Source of the DNA: Sphingomonadaceae bacterium
Lineage (GTDB): Bacteria > Pseudomonadota > Alphaproteobacteria > Sphingomonadales > Sphingomonadaceae
Length of the DNA stretch: 49,987 nt
NCBI GenBank assembly: GCA_025359445.1
Contig: JANYGB010000017.1
Coordinates: forward strand, 1 to 49,987
Direction: 5' to 3'
Position numbers and translations under genes: made by a program. The notes beneath the pieces were generated by a model. That model had not been told where the DNA came from and ran no database searches. It saw only the letters and a program-made list of their open reading frames with translations. Of this stretch, positions 10,354 to 18,181 are shown piece after piece; within the stretch, counting starts at the first letter, position 1; each line of letters starts with the position of its first letter.

Positions 10354-10737
10354 ATGGGCGTATTGGGAATTGGCGGGGTGTTCTTCCGGGCGAACGATCC
10401 CGACGCCTTGAACGCGTGGTACCGGACGCACCTCCATGTCGGGGCAGGATGCAACGCTGATGCGACCGGCCCGGTGGACGAGTGGAGCTGGACCGCAATC
10501 GGCGGTGCGACGGTCTTTGCCCCGTTCAAGGCCGACACCGACTATTTCCCAGCGGACAAGCAATACATGCTCAATCTGCGGGTCGAGGGGATCGATGCCT
10601 TGCTGTCATCGCTCAAAGACGCGGGCATCGAGGTGATCACCAAACCCGAATGGAATGACCCGCAAACCGGCAAGTTCGCGCGGATCCACGATCCCGAAGG
10701 CAATCCGATCGAACTGTGGGAACCGCCGGCGGATTGA
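10354..10737 (+). CDS. VOC (glyoxalase/bleomycin resistance) family protein
   Basis: This 127-residue single vicinal-oxygen-chelate domain has paired beta-alpha-beta-beta-beta modules. Family features include the opening VLGIGGVFFRANDPDALNAWYR, the central LNLRVEGIDALLSSLKDAGIEV and the closing ARIHDPEGNPIELWEPP, in which the last Glu is the usual metal ligand. Members are isomerases, dioxygenases or binding proteins, so the substrate cannot be given. It diverges from ychF across 71 bp and converges on pth across a palindromic repeat. Confidence 0.88.
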   Translation: MGVLGIGGVFFRANDPDALNAWYRTHLHVGAGCNADATGPVDEWSWTAIGGATVFAPFKADTDYFPADKQYMLNLRVEGIDALLSSLKDAGIEVITKPEWNDPQTGKFARIHDPEGNPIELWEPPAD

Positions 10738-10756
10738 ACAGCCCTAACCCCAGACC

Positions 10757-10883
10757 CGTTCGTCCCGAGCGAAGTCGAGGGGTGGTTCGAGCGAAGCCGA
10801 GAACCTGCGACCTCACCTCAAACCGATAACTAGGCCGTCTCGGCTGCGCTCGACGGGTTCCTCGACTTCGCTCGAGACGAACG
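10757..10883. repeat. Extragenic palindromic repeat between convergent genes
   Basis: Two 24-bp arms, 10757-10780 (CGTTCGTCCCGAGCGAAG...) and 10860-10883, are inverted copies with one mismatch. Related inner copies of the TCGAGCGAAG motif lie between them. The element fills the space between the convergent VOC gene and pth, so either transcript would form a long hairpin and may end there. It resembles dispersed palindromes common in sphingomonad intergenic regions. Confidence 0.8.
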
Positions 10884-10899
10884 GCTCTTGAGTTTTAAC

Positions 10900-11469
10900 T
10901 TACTCCGCCAGCCGCAACGCCACATCATTCATAAACCGCGCGTCATCACCCTTCGCCAACCACTCGGCCTCAGCCGAAACTGCGCCCAGCACATCCGCCA
11001 GCGGGTCCATCTCTGCCTTGGCGTAATTGCCCAACACATAACCGGTCACCCGGTCTTTGTGCCCCGGATGCCCGATCCCGATCCGCACCCGGCGGAAATC
11101 CGGCCCGATGTGCTGGTCGATCGAGCGCAAGCCGTTGTGCCCCGCCGTGCCGCCGCCTTGCTTCAACTTGACCTTGAAGGGCGCGAGATCGAGTTCGTCG
11201 TGGAACACGGTCAGCGCATCGGGTTCAAGCTTATAGAACCGCAGCGCTTCACTCACCGCGCGGCCGCTTTCATTCATGAAGGTCGCAGGTTTGAGCAGCA
11301 GCACTTTGGCGCCGCCGATCCTGCCTTCCTGCAGCCAGCCCTGGAACTTCTTCTGCACCGCGCCAAAGCCGTACACTTCGGCAATCGTGTCCACCGCCAT
11401 GAACCCGACGTTATGCCGGTGCAGCGCATATTGCGCGCCCGGATTGCCAAGGCCAACCCATAGCTGCAA
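10900..11469 (-). CDS. pth: Peptidyl-tRNA hydrolase
   Basis: Pth cleaves peptidyl-tRNA released from stalled ribosomes and recycles tRNA. The 189 residues match the bacterial Pth family. N9 (GLGNPG), the catalytic H19 (RHNVGF), N66 (PATFMNESG), D91 (FHDELD) and the GGGTAGHNGL loop are all visible. The start is TTG at 11469: an in-frame stop lies eight codons upstream with no ATG between, and a GAAGGG ribosome-binding sequence sits about 11 bases before the TTG. It is downstream of rplY and a small secreted protein gene on the same strand. Confidence 0.96.
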   Translation of the reverse strand: MQLWVGLGNPGAQYALHRHNVGFMAVDTIAEVYGFGAVQKKFQGWLQEGRIGGAKVLLLKPATFMNESGRAVSEALRFYKLEPDALTVFHDELDLAPFKVKLKQGGGTAGHNGLRSIDQHIGPDFRRVRIGIGHPGHKDRVTGYVLGNYAKAEMDPLADVLGAVSAEAEWLAKGDDARFMNDVALRLAE

Positions 11470-11599
11470 CTTTTCGTCAGCCCTTCGAATTCACTGGCGA
11501 TTGCACTGCGGCAAGCAGCTCTGGCGCAGCGCGAAGCAGGATAAATCTGGCAAGCGGCATGACTGGTCTATTCCCGCAGTTAATTGTTCCACCGCCAGT

Positions 11600-12013
11600 T
11601 TATTTACCGGCCAGCAACCCGAGGTAGGCGCCGCGTTCAATCTGCGCGCGGTATACGCATCGGGCGATTTGATCCACCAGCACGGCGTTGTCCAATTTGT
11701 TAAGCCCACTGATTTCTGCCGCGTAGCGCTGTTTCGGATTGAATCCCGGTTTGGTAGCGCTGAGCTTGCCGATGAAAAACGAAGCGGATTCGTAATTCTC
11801 GGTTGAAACCTTGTTAGCATGGTTTCGCTTAGCCGGGTCTGCGGCCGTCCTGGCGGCAGTTTCGGCGGCGCTGGCAACGTACATCGTGCGGACCATGCAG
11901 GCGAAATCATCAAGCTTGGCTCCCGCGATCTGAGCGGGGGGAACGGGGGCAGCGCGAGCAGGCTGGGCGAGTCCGGCTGCCGATGCCAATAAAAAACCAA
12001 CAACGATTTTCAT
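11600..12013 (-). CDS. Secreted protein of unknown function
   Basis: I do not recognise the family. The ATG at 12013 is preceded by GGGGA about five bases upstream and gives a clear type I signal peptide, MKIVVGFLLASAAGLAQPARA, with likely cleavage after ARA. A TTG 18 bases upstream lies in the rplY terminator and was not chosen. The mature part of about 115 residues is helix-rich, with Cys in DFACMVRT and in RCVYRAQ that could pair. It sits between rplY and pth, which are usually adjacent, so it is an insertion into that cluster. The strong terminator just upstream implies its own promoter or partial read-through. Confidence 0.7.
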   Translation of the reverse strand: MKIVVGFLLASAAGLAQPARAAPVPPAQIAGAKLDDFACMVRTMYVASAAETAARTAADPAKRNHANKVSTENYESASFFIGKLSATKPGFNPKQRYAAEISGLNKLDNAVLVDQIARCVYRAQIERGAYLGLLAGK

Positions 12014-12028
12014 CAAAATCCCCAAATG

Positions 12029-12057
12029 CAAAACCGGGCCGCGTTGCCACGGCCCGG
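12029..12057 (-). terminator. Rho-independent terminator after rplY
   Basis: On the minus strand, CCGGGCCG (12057-12050) pairs with CGGCCCGG (12041-12034) around an 8-base loop and is followed directly by TTTTG. It lies about 57 bp after the rplY stop. Confidence 0.85.
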
Positions 12058-12113
12058 CTGAACATTGGCTTACATTTTCTGCCGGTCAACTGCGGCGCTG
12101 ACCGACCGAAAAC

Positions 12114-12734
12114 TTATTCTTCAGGAGCAGCGTCGGTCGTGGCGTTGTCGCCCGTTTCGCTGCGCAGGCCGGATGGCGCGATGATCGTGGCGATCGTGAA
12201 GTCACGGTCAGTGATCGCCGAGGTCGAACCCTCGGGCAGAGCTACGCTGCTGATATGGATTGAATCGCCGATATCGAGCCCGGTGACATCGATCTGGATG
12301 TCACCGGGCATTTTGTCCGCGTCGCAGATCAGTTCGAGTTCGTGGCGGACGATGTTGAGCACGCCGCCACGCTTCAGGCCGGGCGAGTCTTCTTCGTTGA
12401 TGAACAACACTGGCACGTTGACGTGCACGGTCGAATCCTTCGACAGCCGCAGGAAATCGGCGTGGAGCGGACGATCGGTCACCGGGTGGAAGGCAACGTC
12501 TTTGGGGAGCGTCCGCAGCTTCTTTCCGCCAACTTTGATCTCGATGATCGAATTGAGGAAGTGACCGGTGCTCAGCCGCTTGATCAGCAGCTTTTCCTCG
12601 ACGTGGATCGCCAGCGGCTCTTCTTTGCCGCCGTATATCACGGCAGGAACGCGGCCTTCACGACGCAATGCACGGGAGGCTCCCTTGCCAGCCCGTTCAC
12701 GCGTCTCGGCCGGCAGGTTCAGCGTATCGCTCAT
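12114..12734 (-). CDS. rplY: 50S ribosomal protein L25/general stress protein Ctc
   Basis: L25 binds 5S rRNA in the large subunit. This is the long, CTC-type form of 206 residues: an N-terminal L25 domain ([16 protein letters not shown], about 22-37) and the C-terminal TL5 beta domain ([22 protein letters not shown], residues 105-126, and [11 protein letters not shown]). The tail is acidic (TTDAAPEE), as is usual. The ATG start gives the standard N-terminus. It is followed by a strong terminator. Its neighbour pth is the usual operon partner. Confidence 0.96.
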   Translation of the reverse strand: MSDTLNLPAETRERAGKGASRALRREGRVPAVIYGGKEEPLAIHVEEKLLIKRLSTGHFLNSIIEIKVGGKKLRTLPKDVAFHPVTDRPLHADFLRLSKDSTVHVNVPVLFINEEDSPGLKRGGVLNIVRHELELICDADKMPGDIQIDVTGLDIGDSIHISSVALPEGSTSAITDRDFTIATIIAPSGLRSETGDNATTDAAPEE

Positions 12735-12844
12735 GGTACTTGCCTTTCAAAACTCTGGATTGATAATATTCACCGTCACGCCTCCAGGGATGACCATAGA
12801 CGGGAAGCGCGCGCCATTAGCGGCAATAAGGCGTCAATGCAAGG

Positions 12845-13717
12845 CTACTGGAGCCGGGTGACCTTGTATCCGCGCGCGGTGAGCAGCGCGGGGAGGCCGT
12901 CACGGCCGACCAGATGGGCCAGGCCAACCGCGACAAATGGGTGCTTGCCGCGCGCCAGATCGGTGCCGAGCCGCGCCGACCAGGCATGATTGCGGCGCAC
13001 CAGCAGCGCATCGCGCAAGTCCGAATTATCGAGGAATTCGGCGTTGGTCTCTTGGTCGACCGCAACAAGGTCGCCGTGCGCCCAAGCCTGCTCCATCTTG
13101 CGCATGCTTGAGGCTTCGTCCTGCGGCGCAACGAGTGCTGCGGCCAGCAAGGCGCGCTGCGCTGGTTCGGGAAGTTGGTCGAATATCGCGAGCTGTGCCG
13201 CGGCGCCCTCGAACTCCTCGATCGGTTTGGAATAGCTGCGCACCAAGGCCCGATCGATCCCGTTGGCGCTATCGCTTTGGCCCGCCGACATCGCTGCGTT
13301 CTGGAGCATCAATGCTGCAGCCCAGTTTTCGTAGCCATCGAGTGCGTCCGGTGCGAAGTGATCGTCCTTGAGCGCGGTGCCGAGTTCATCGTGCAGGTCT
13401 GCGGGCACCCGCTGGGCAAGCGGTAACAGCCCATGGCTGGTCGCCAGCGCGGCAAAGGCTTGCGCAGTCCCGGCATCATCCTCGATCTTGGCAACCTCGA
13501 GCAGCAGCCGATCTGACTGGGCAAGCGCCGCATCGACCCGGGTTGAATGCCAATTGACCGGCTGTGGCAGAGCATGGATTGTGCCGAACAGCCACGCTTT
13601 TTGCCCGTTCGGTCCCTCGACCAGCCACAGCGCCGGGCGCACTTCGGCGGGCTTGCTGCAAGAGGCGAGTAACGCTAGCCCGGCGAGCGCCAACGAGCGG
13701 AAAAGCTTACTGGACAC
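12845..13717 (-). CDS. TraB/GumN family lipoprotein
   Basis: This is the second of two adjacent TraB/GumN-family proteins. The family shares a fold with Tiki/TraB proteases, but the bacterial function is poorly known. The GTG at 13717 was chosen: it overlaps the stop of the upstream paralog by 11 bases and gives a lipoprotein signal (VSSKLFRSLALAGLALLASC, lipobox Cys 20), whereas the longer frame has no signal. The product is 290 residues. The N-terminal LWLVEGPNGQKAWLFGTIHAL holds the conserved GTIH, and the C-terminal FVAVGLAHLVGRDGL holds the late conserved His. The product should be membrane-anchored in the periplasm, unlike its neighbour. Confidence 0.85.
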   Translation of the reverse strand: MSSKLFRSLALAGLALLASCSKPAEVRPALWLVEGPNGQKAWLFGTIHALPQPVNWHSTRVDAALAQSDRLLLEVAKIEDDAGTAQAFAALATSHGLLPLAQRVPADLHDELGTALKDDHFAPDALDGYENWAAALMLQNAAMSAGQSDSANGIDRALVRSYSKPIEEFEGAAAQLAIFDQLPEPAQRALLAAALVAPQDEASSMRKMEQAWAHGDLVAVDQETNAEFLDNSDLRDALLVRRNHAWSARLGTDLARGKHPFVAVGLAHLVGRDGLPALLTARGYKVTRLQ

Positions 13718-14618
13718 GGACCGCCTTGACGCCGTGCTTGGCCAGAACGTCCTGCACGCTGCCGTTACCGCCCAGATGGCCCGCGCCAACGGCTATGAAT
13801 ACCGTGCCGGGCTGCTTCATCCGGCTCTCGACCCAATCCGCCCAGTTGCGATTGCGGCTGAAGATCAGCGCTTCAGCCAGCGCCGGGCTGTCACTGTCGG
13901 CATTAAGCTGCGCCGCCAAGGAGGGCGCATCGCCTCGTGACCAGTTGCCGACCATGGTGGCGATCTCAGCATTGATCTGCGGCAGGGCTTCGAGCACTGA
14001 GCCGAGGTATTCGAGCTGCTGCACGTCACTCAGCACATCGAACTGGCCGAACTGGAAGTCCGCCGTCTCCAGCCCGCCGCGAGCTTTACCCAGCTGCGTG
14101 GCGCGCTTGGTCAGCGCGTTCTCGGCGCCCGATTCCAGATTGTAGCCAGCCTTCTGCAGCTGCAGGATCGGCAGCGTCGCCGCTGCCACCCACGCCTTGT
14201 TGTGATCGAACAGGGTCAGCGGGAGGTGGAGCGCGGTCAACGCTGCCTCAAGCTGGCCGCGCTCCTTCTCGCCCATCATCCGCCGCAGGTTCTTGTCTGC
14301 GGGCAAGGTGCCATGGCGCAGCAGCGCCGCCGCGATATCGCCCGGGGGCAGATCGGGCAGTTCGGTCATCAATGTGTCCGAATGATCGAGCGCATAGGCC
14401 AGCGGTCCGTTGAGCCAGTCGATCCCCGGCGGTAGCAGATGGATTGTACCGAACAGGTAGATCGTGGTGTCATGGCCCGAGACTTTCCACAGCGCCGGAT
14501 GGGCTTGCACTGCCGGAGCAGTCGCGACCGGCGCAGCTGGCTCGGCCGGCGCGCTGGCGCTCCCGGAAAGCGCGATCAGGGCCACCAGCGGGGTCAGCAG
14601 GCGTTTCAAAATCTTCAT
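13707..14618 (-). CDS. TraB/GumN family secreted protein
   Basis: This is the first of the tandem TraB/GumN pair, 303 residues. A type I signal peptide (about residues 1-23, MKILKRLLTPLVALIALSG...) suggests a soluble periplasmic protein. The conserved ALWKVSGHDTTIYLFGTIHLLPP (GTIH near residue 59) and the C-terminal FIAVGAGHLGGNGSV are the family landmarks. The substrate is unknown; in the Tiki branch the GxxH and late His/Glu residues are catalytic, and here that is only inference. It diverges from glyQ across 89 bp and is translationally coupled to the lipoprotein paralog downstream. Confidence 0.88.
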   Translation of the reverse strand: MKILKRLLTPLVALIALSGSASAPAEPAAPVATAPAVQAHPALWKVSGHDTTIYLFGTIHLLPPGIDWLNGPLAYALDHSDTLMTELPDLPPGDIAAALLRHGTLPADKNLRRMMGEKERGQLEAALTALHLPLTLFDHNKAWVAAATLPILQLQKAGYNLESGAENALTKRATQLGKARGGLETADFQFGQFDVLSDVQQLEYLGSVLEALPQINAEIATMVGNWSRGDAPSLAAQLNADSDSPALAEALIFSRNRNWADWVESRMKQPGTVFIAVGAGHLGGNGSVQDVLAKHGVKAVRVQ

Positions 14619-14707
14619 GCCCGCGTCCTAACTGCGCAAATGCTGCCAGTCGATGAACGAATGCGCATATTGACCGGCTCCGGCCCATCCGCCAAAGGCC
14701 GCAGGCA

Positions 14708-15610
14708 ATGAGCCAGCCAAGCGCCCCGCTGAGTTTCCAGGACATGATCCTGCGGCTCCACGCCTTCTGGAGCGCTCATGGCTGCCTGATCCTCCAGCCT
14801 TATGACATGCGCATGGGCGCAGGCACCTTTCACCCGGCGACCACCTTGCGCGCGCTGGGGCCGGAACCGTGGAAGGCCGCTTACGTGCAGCCGAGCCGCC
14901 GGCCGACCGATGGCCGCTATGGCGAGAACCCCAACCGGCTGCAGCACTATTACCAGTATCAGGTGATCCTCAAGCCCAACCCGAGCAACCTGCAAGAGCT
15001 GTATCTCGCCAGCCTCGCCGCCATTGGCATCGATCCGCTGGCGCACGATATCCGCTTTGTCGAGGACGATTGGGAAAGCCCCACCTTGGGTGCTTGGGGG
15101 CTGGGCTGGGAAGTCTGGTGCGACGGGATGGAAGTCAGCCAGTTCACCTATTTCCAGCAAATGGGCGGGTTCGATTGCAAGCCGGTTTCGGGCGAACTGA
15201 CTTACGGGCTCGAGCGGCTCGCGATGTACATCCAGGGCGTCGACAACTTCCGCGACCTCGCGTTCAACGCCGATGGCGTCAGCTACGGTGAGGTGTTCCT
15301 GAAGAACGAGCAGGAAATGTCGAAGTACAACTTCGAAGTCGCCGACACCGCCAGCCTGTTCGATGGCTTTGCCAAGGCCGAGGCCGAATGCCAGCGCTGC
15401 CTCGACGCCGATATCCCGCTCGCCGCCTACGAACAGGCGATCGAGGCGAGCCATCTGTTCAACCTGCTCCAGGCGCGCGGCGTGATCTCGGTGCAGGAGC
15501 GCGCCAGCTACATCGGCCGCGTGCGCGATTTGGCCAAGGGCAGCTGCCAGGCGTGGATCGCGAAGTACGAGGCGCAATGGCAGGCGGATTACCCGGAGTG
15601 GGTGCTGTGA
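14708..15610 (+). CDS. glyQ: Glycine-tRNA ligase alpha subunit
   Basis: This is the catalytic subunit of the heterotetrameric (alpha2-beta2) bacterial glycyl-tRNA synthetase. The 300 residues match the family length. The N-terminal [26 protein letters not shown], the class II motif 2 region ([29 protein letters not shown]) and the motif 3 region ([14 protein letters not shown]) are all clear. The ATG gives the standard N-terminus. glyS follows 132 bp downstream; that spacer holds a large palindrome, which is unusual for two subunits needed in equal amount. Confidence 0.98.
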   Translation: MSQPSAPLSFQDMILRLHAFWSAHGCLILQPYDMRMGAGTFHPATTLRALGPEPWKAAYVQPSRRPTDGRYGENPNRLQHYYQYQVILKPNPSNLQELYLASLAAIGIDPLAHDIRFVEDDWESPTLGAWGLGWEVWCDGMEVSQFTYFQQMGGFDCKPVSGELTYGLERLAMYIQGVDNFRDLAFNADGVSYGEVFLKNEQEMSKYNFEVADTASLFDGFAKAEAECQRCLDADIPLAAYEQAIEASHLFNLLQARGVISVQERASYIGRVRDLAKGSCQAWIAKYEAQWQADYPEWVL

Positions 15611-15622
15611 ACGATTTCCCTA

Positions 15623-15739
15623 AGATCCTCCCCCACTGGGGGAGGTGCCCCGCAGGGGCGGTGGGGGCAAGCCGCGCGAGCGCTCAGGCCCCCACCGTCA
15701 GCGCTGCGCGCTGCCACATCCCCCAATGGGGGAGGATCT
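15623..15739. repeat. Large palindromic repeat between glyQ and glyS
   Basis: Perfect 13-bp outer arms (15623-15635 AGATCCTCCCCCA and 15727-15739) and 9-bp inner arms (15660-15668 GGTGGGGGC and 15688-15696) form a nested inverted repeat. It contains smaller hairpins CCCCACTGGGG, CCCCGCAGGGG and GCGCTGCGCGC. It fills almost the entire glyQ-glyS spacer, ending three bases before the glyS ATG, so the right outer arm (GGGGGAGGA) also provides the glyS ribosome-binding site. Confidence 0.9.
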
Positions 15740-15742
15740 AAG

Positions 15743-18181
15743 ATGCCTGACTTCCTCCTCGAACTGCGCTCCGAAGAAATCCCCGCGCGGATGCAGGCCG
15801 GGGCGCGCGCCGATCTGGAAAAGTTGTTCCGCAAGGAAATGGCCACCGCCGCTGTTTCGCTGGGCGATGTCACTGTGTGGTCCACGCCGCGCCGTCTCGC
15901 GCTAATCGCGCGCGGCTTGCCCGATGCGACGGCTGCGGTGAGCGAAGAACTCAAAGGCCCCCGCGTTGGCGCGCCGCCGCAAGCGCTTGAGGGCTTCCTG
16001 CGCAAGACTGGCCTTAGCGAAAGTCAGCTGACGGCCCGCGACGAGGTGCTTTACGCTGTCACCGAGAAGTCCGGCCGCGCCACCATCGACGTGCTCGCCG
16101 AAGCGATTCCGGCGATTATCCGCGCGTTCCCGTGGCCCAAATCGCAGCGCTGGGGCACAGCATCGCTCAGCAGCGAGAGCTTGCGCTGGGTGCGGCCGCT
16201 GTCGGGGATTGTTGCTTTGTTCGATCGCGCGGTGGTGCCATGCCAAGTGAGCGGCATTGCAGCGGGCCGCGAGACGCTTGGCCACCGCTTCCATTCCACC
16301 GGCCCTATCCAGATCGACGGCGCGGATGATTACGCCGCCAAGCTACGAGCCGCGCACGTCATTGTCGATCACGCGGAACGGCAGGACTTCATTCGCGAGC
16401 ACGCACTTGCTGCGGCGCATGCCGAAGGACTGGTCATTGTCGCCGATGAGGGGCTGGTGGTTGAAAACGCCGGCCTCACCGAATGGCCGGTTCCGCTGCT
16501 CGGGCGCTTCGATGCGGCGTTCCTCGACGTGCCCCCCGAAGTGATCCAGATCACCGCGCGGACTAACCAGAAGTATTTTATCTGCCGCGAACGCACGCCT
16601 GAAGGCGCTGAGCAGGGCGCACTCGCTAACGCCTTTATCTGCACCGCCAACATCGTCGCCACCGATGGCGGCGCAGCGATCATTGACGGCAACCGCAAAG
16701 TGCTGGCCGCACGGCTGGCGGACGCGCGGTTCTTCTGGGAGCAGGACCGCAAGAAGTCGCTCAGCGAGCACGCCGAGGGCCTGTCGCGGATTACCTTCCA
16801 TGAGAAGCTGGGGACGGTTGCCGACAAGGTCGAGCGTGTTGCGAAATTGGCGCGGTGGCTGGTCGAGCAGGGCATCGTCGTCCCCGCGAACGCGGGGACC
16901 GCTGGCCGCATCGACGCAAGCTCTGCGTCCGGAGGCCAGCGGTCCCCGGTCGAGCCGGGGACGACGGAACTCGCCGACGTCGCTCAATTGGCAGAATGGG
17001 CCGAACGCGCCGCGCGGCTGTGCAAGGCCGACCTCGTCACCGAAATGGTCGGCGAATTCCCCGAACTGCAAGGCGTGATCGGCGGCTACTACGCCCGCGC
17101 CGAAGGCCTGCCCGATGCCGTCGCCGATGCGATCCGTGATCACTACAAGCCGGTCGGGCAGGGGGATGATGTCCCGTCTGCGCCGGTGACGGTGGCGGTG
17201 AGTTTGGCGGATAAGCTGGATACGCTTGTTTCGTTCTTTGCGATCGACGAGCAGCCAACCGGCTCCAAGGATCCGTACGCACTACGAAGAGCCGCCATTT
17301 CGATCAAGAATCTGGTCGAACGCAATTCGTTGCGGATAAATCTTTTCGTGGCGTCCCGCGAAGCGCTAACAAATGTCGGCATTTCGTTGGTTGTTGCGGC
17401 AGCGCGATCAAATCCTCGCATTGATGAAATACTTTCGAAGACTTGGCCCAATTTTCCTGCATATCACGGCGGTATCGGGGAGATTGCTGTAACGCAATTA
17501 CGCGGTGAAGATCTTACGCTTTGGAAATCAGATGTCCTTCCCGCGATCGCACCGGGTTGGAACTTGTTAGCGCCGGGGCGGTTAAGCGAGCTAAGCGAGA
17601 GTTTGCGGTCCTTCATATTCGAACGAATGAGAGTTCAGGCAAAAGCCGACGGTCTTCGAGGTGGCATCTTTGAATCTGTAACAACACCTCCAACCGTTAT
17701 AGATGTCTATCTTATCACCCAACGCATCAATGCGCTCCAGGCGTTCATCGGCACTGCGGACGGCACCAACCTGCTCGCCGGGTACAAGCGCGCGGCCAAT
17801 ATCCTCAAGAAAGAAGGCGTCGTCCCCGCGCAGGCGGGGACCGGTGGCCGCATCGACGCGACCTCGGCGTCTGGAGGCCAGCGGTCCCCGGTCGAGCCGG
17901 GGACGACGAATGAACTTTCCTACACCCCCGAACCTGCGGAAAAGGCGCTGATGGATGCGCTTGATACCGCCGGGCCGCAGGCCGCCACTGCCGTTGTGAC
18001 CGAGGACTTCGCCGGGGCGATGGCCGCGCTCGCTACTTTGCGAGCGCCAATTGATGCGTTTTTCGATGGCGTGACGGTAAACGATCCCGAAACCGCCAAG
18101 CGGACAGCGCGGCTATCGTTGCTGGCGCGGTTCCGTGATGCGGTTCACGGGGTCGCGGATTTCTCGAAGATCGAGGGATAA
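15743..18181 (+). CDS. glyS: Glycine-tRNA ligase beta subunit, with two in-frame palindrome insertions
   Basis: The beta subunit binds and helps charge tRNA-Gly together with GlyQ. The core is recognisable: MPDFLLELRSEEIPARM at the start, WPKSQRWG, EWPVPLLGRFD, FICTANI, the HD-like KLGTVADKVERV, GSKDPYALRRA, NLLAGYKRAANIL and a DALR-type C-terminus. At 812 residues it is well over the E. coli length (about 689). Two causes are visible. Residues 379-408 and 693-722 are near-identical 30-residue peptides (both containing SASGGQRSPVEPGTT) encoded by two copies of a 91-bp palindrome. A lower-GC stretch (about residues 513-657) holds some 60 extra residues after ALRRA. The reading frame is intact throughout, so the gene is probably functional. 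Confidence 0.96.
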   Translation: MPDFLLELRSEEIPARMQAGARADLEKLFRKEMATAAVSLGDVTVWSTPRRLALIARGLPDATAAVSEELKGPRVGAPPQALEGFLRKTGLSESQLTARDEVLYAVTEKSGRATIDVLAEAIPAIIRAFPWPKSQRWGTASLSSESLRWVRPLSGIVALFDRAVVPCQVSGIAAGRETLGHRFHSTGPIQIDGADDYAAKLRAAHVIVDHAERQDFIREHALAAAHAEGLVIVADEGLVVENAGLTEWPVPLLGRFDAAFLDVPPEVIQITARTNQKYFICRERTPEGAEQGALANAFICTANIVATDGGAAIIDGNRKVLAARLADARFFWEQDRKKSLSEHAEGLSRITFHEKLGTVADKVERVAKLARWLVEQGIVVPANAGTAGRIDASSASGGQRSPVEPGTTELADVAQLAEWAERAARLCKADLVTEMVGEFPELQGVIGGYYARAEGLPDAVADAIRDHYKPVGQGDDVPSAPVTVAVSLADKLDTLVSFFAIDEQPTGSKDPYALRRAAISIKNLVERNSLRINLFVASREALTNVGISLVVAAARSNPRIDEILSKTWPNFPAYHGGIGEIAVTQLRGEDLTLWKSDVLPAIAPGWNLLAPGRLSELSESLRSFIFERMRVQAKADGLRGGIFESVTTPPTVIDVYLITQRINALQAFIGTADGTNLLAGYKRAANILKKEGVVPAQAGTGGRIDATSASGGQRSPVEPGTTNELSYTPEPAEKALMDALDTAGPQAATAVVTEDFAGAMAALATLRAPIDAFFDGVTVNDPETAKRTARLSLLARFRDAVHGVADFSKIEG
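16876..16966 (+). repeat. Palindromic element inserted in glyS, copy 1
   Basis: This 91-bp element begins CGTCGTCCCCG and ends CGGGGACGACG. Each half has its own hairpin (GTCCCCGCG-AAC-GCGGGGAC; GTCCCCGG-TCGAG-CCGGGGAC), and the inner arms CGCTGGCC/GGCCAGCG pair across the centre. It is read through in frame as VVPANAGTAGRIDAS... (glyS residues 379-408). It matches copy 2 in length and phase. Confidence 0.95.
17280..17715 (+). other. Low-GC segment inside glyS
   Basis: Hand counting gives about 51 % GC over 17341-17700, against about 65 % in the flanking glyS line 17041-17100. Codons such as AAT, GTT, ATA, TTA and ACA appear that are rare elsewhere in the gene. Compared with the E. coli protein from memory, the spacing from ALRRAA to the FIFERMRVQ segment is about 105 residues instead of about 45. 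The altered codon use also covers parts that are homologous, so replacement by recombination is more likely than a pure insertion. Confidence 0.6.
17818..17908 (+). repeat. Palindromic element inserted in glyS, copy 2
   Basis: This 91-bp element has the same ends (CGTCGTCCCCG / CGGGGACGACG) and the same hairpin layout as copy 1. It is translated in the same frame as VVPAQAGTGGRIDAT... (residues 693-722), with only four amino-acid differences from copy 1. It follows directly after NILKKEG, in the linker before the last helical part of the protein. Confidence 0.95.

Noticed and set aside
10499..10739. A second gene overlapping the VOC gene on either strand
   Set aside because: All alternative frames are short shadows of the VOC gene, with no motifs or ribosome-binding sites.
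14615..15577. 320-residue minus-strand ORF opposite glyQ
   Set aside because: glyQ is secure by its class II synthetase motifs; this frame is its shadow.
16876..17908. The glyS repeats as a CRISPR or tandem array
   Set aside because: Only two copies, 942 bp apart, with no spacers and no cas genes. Internal hairpins and equal reading phase fit a palindromic element.
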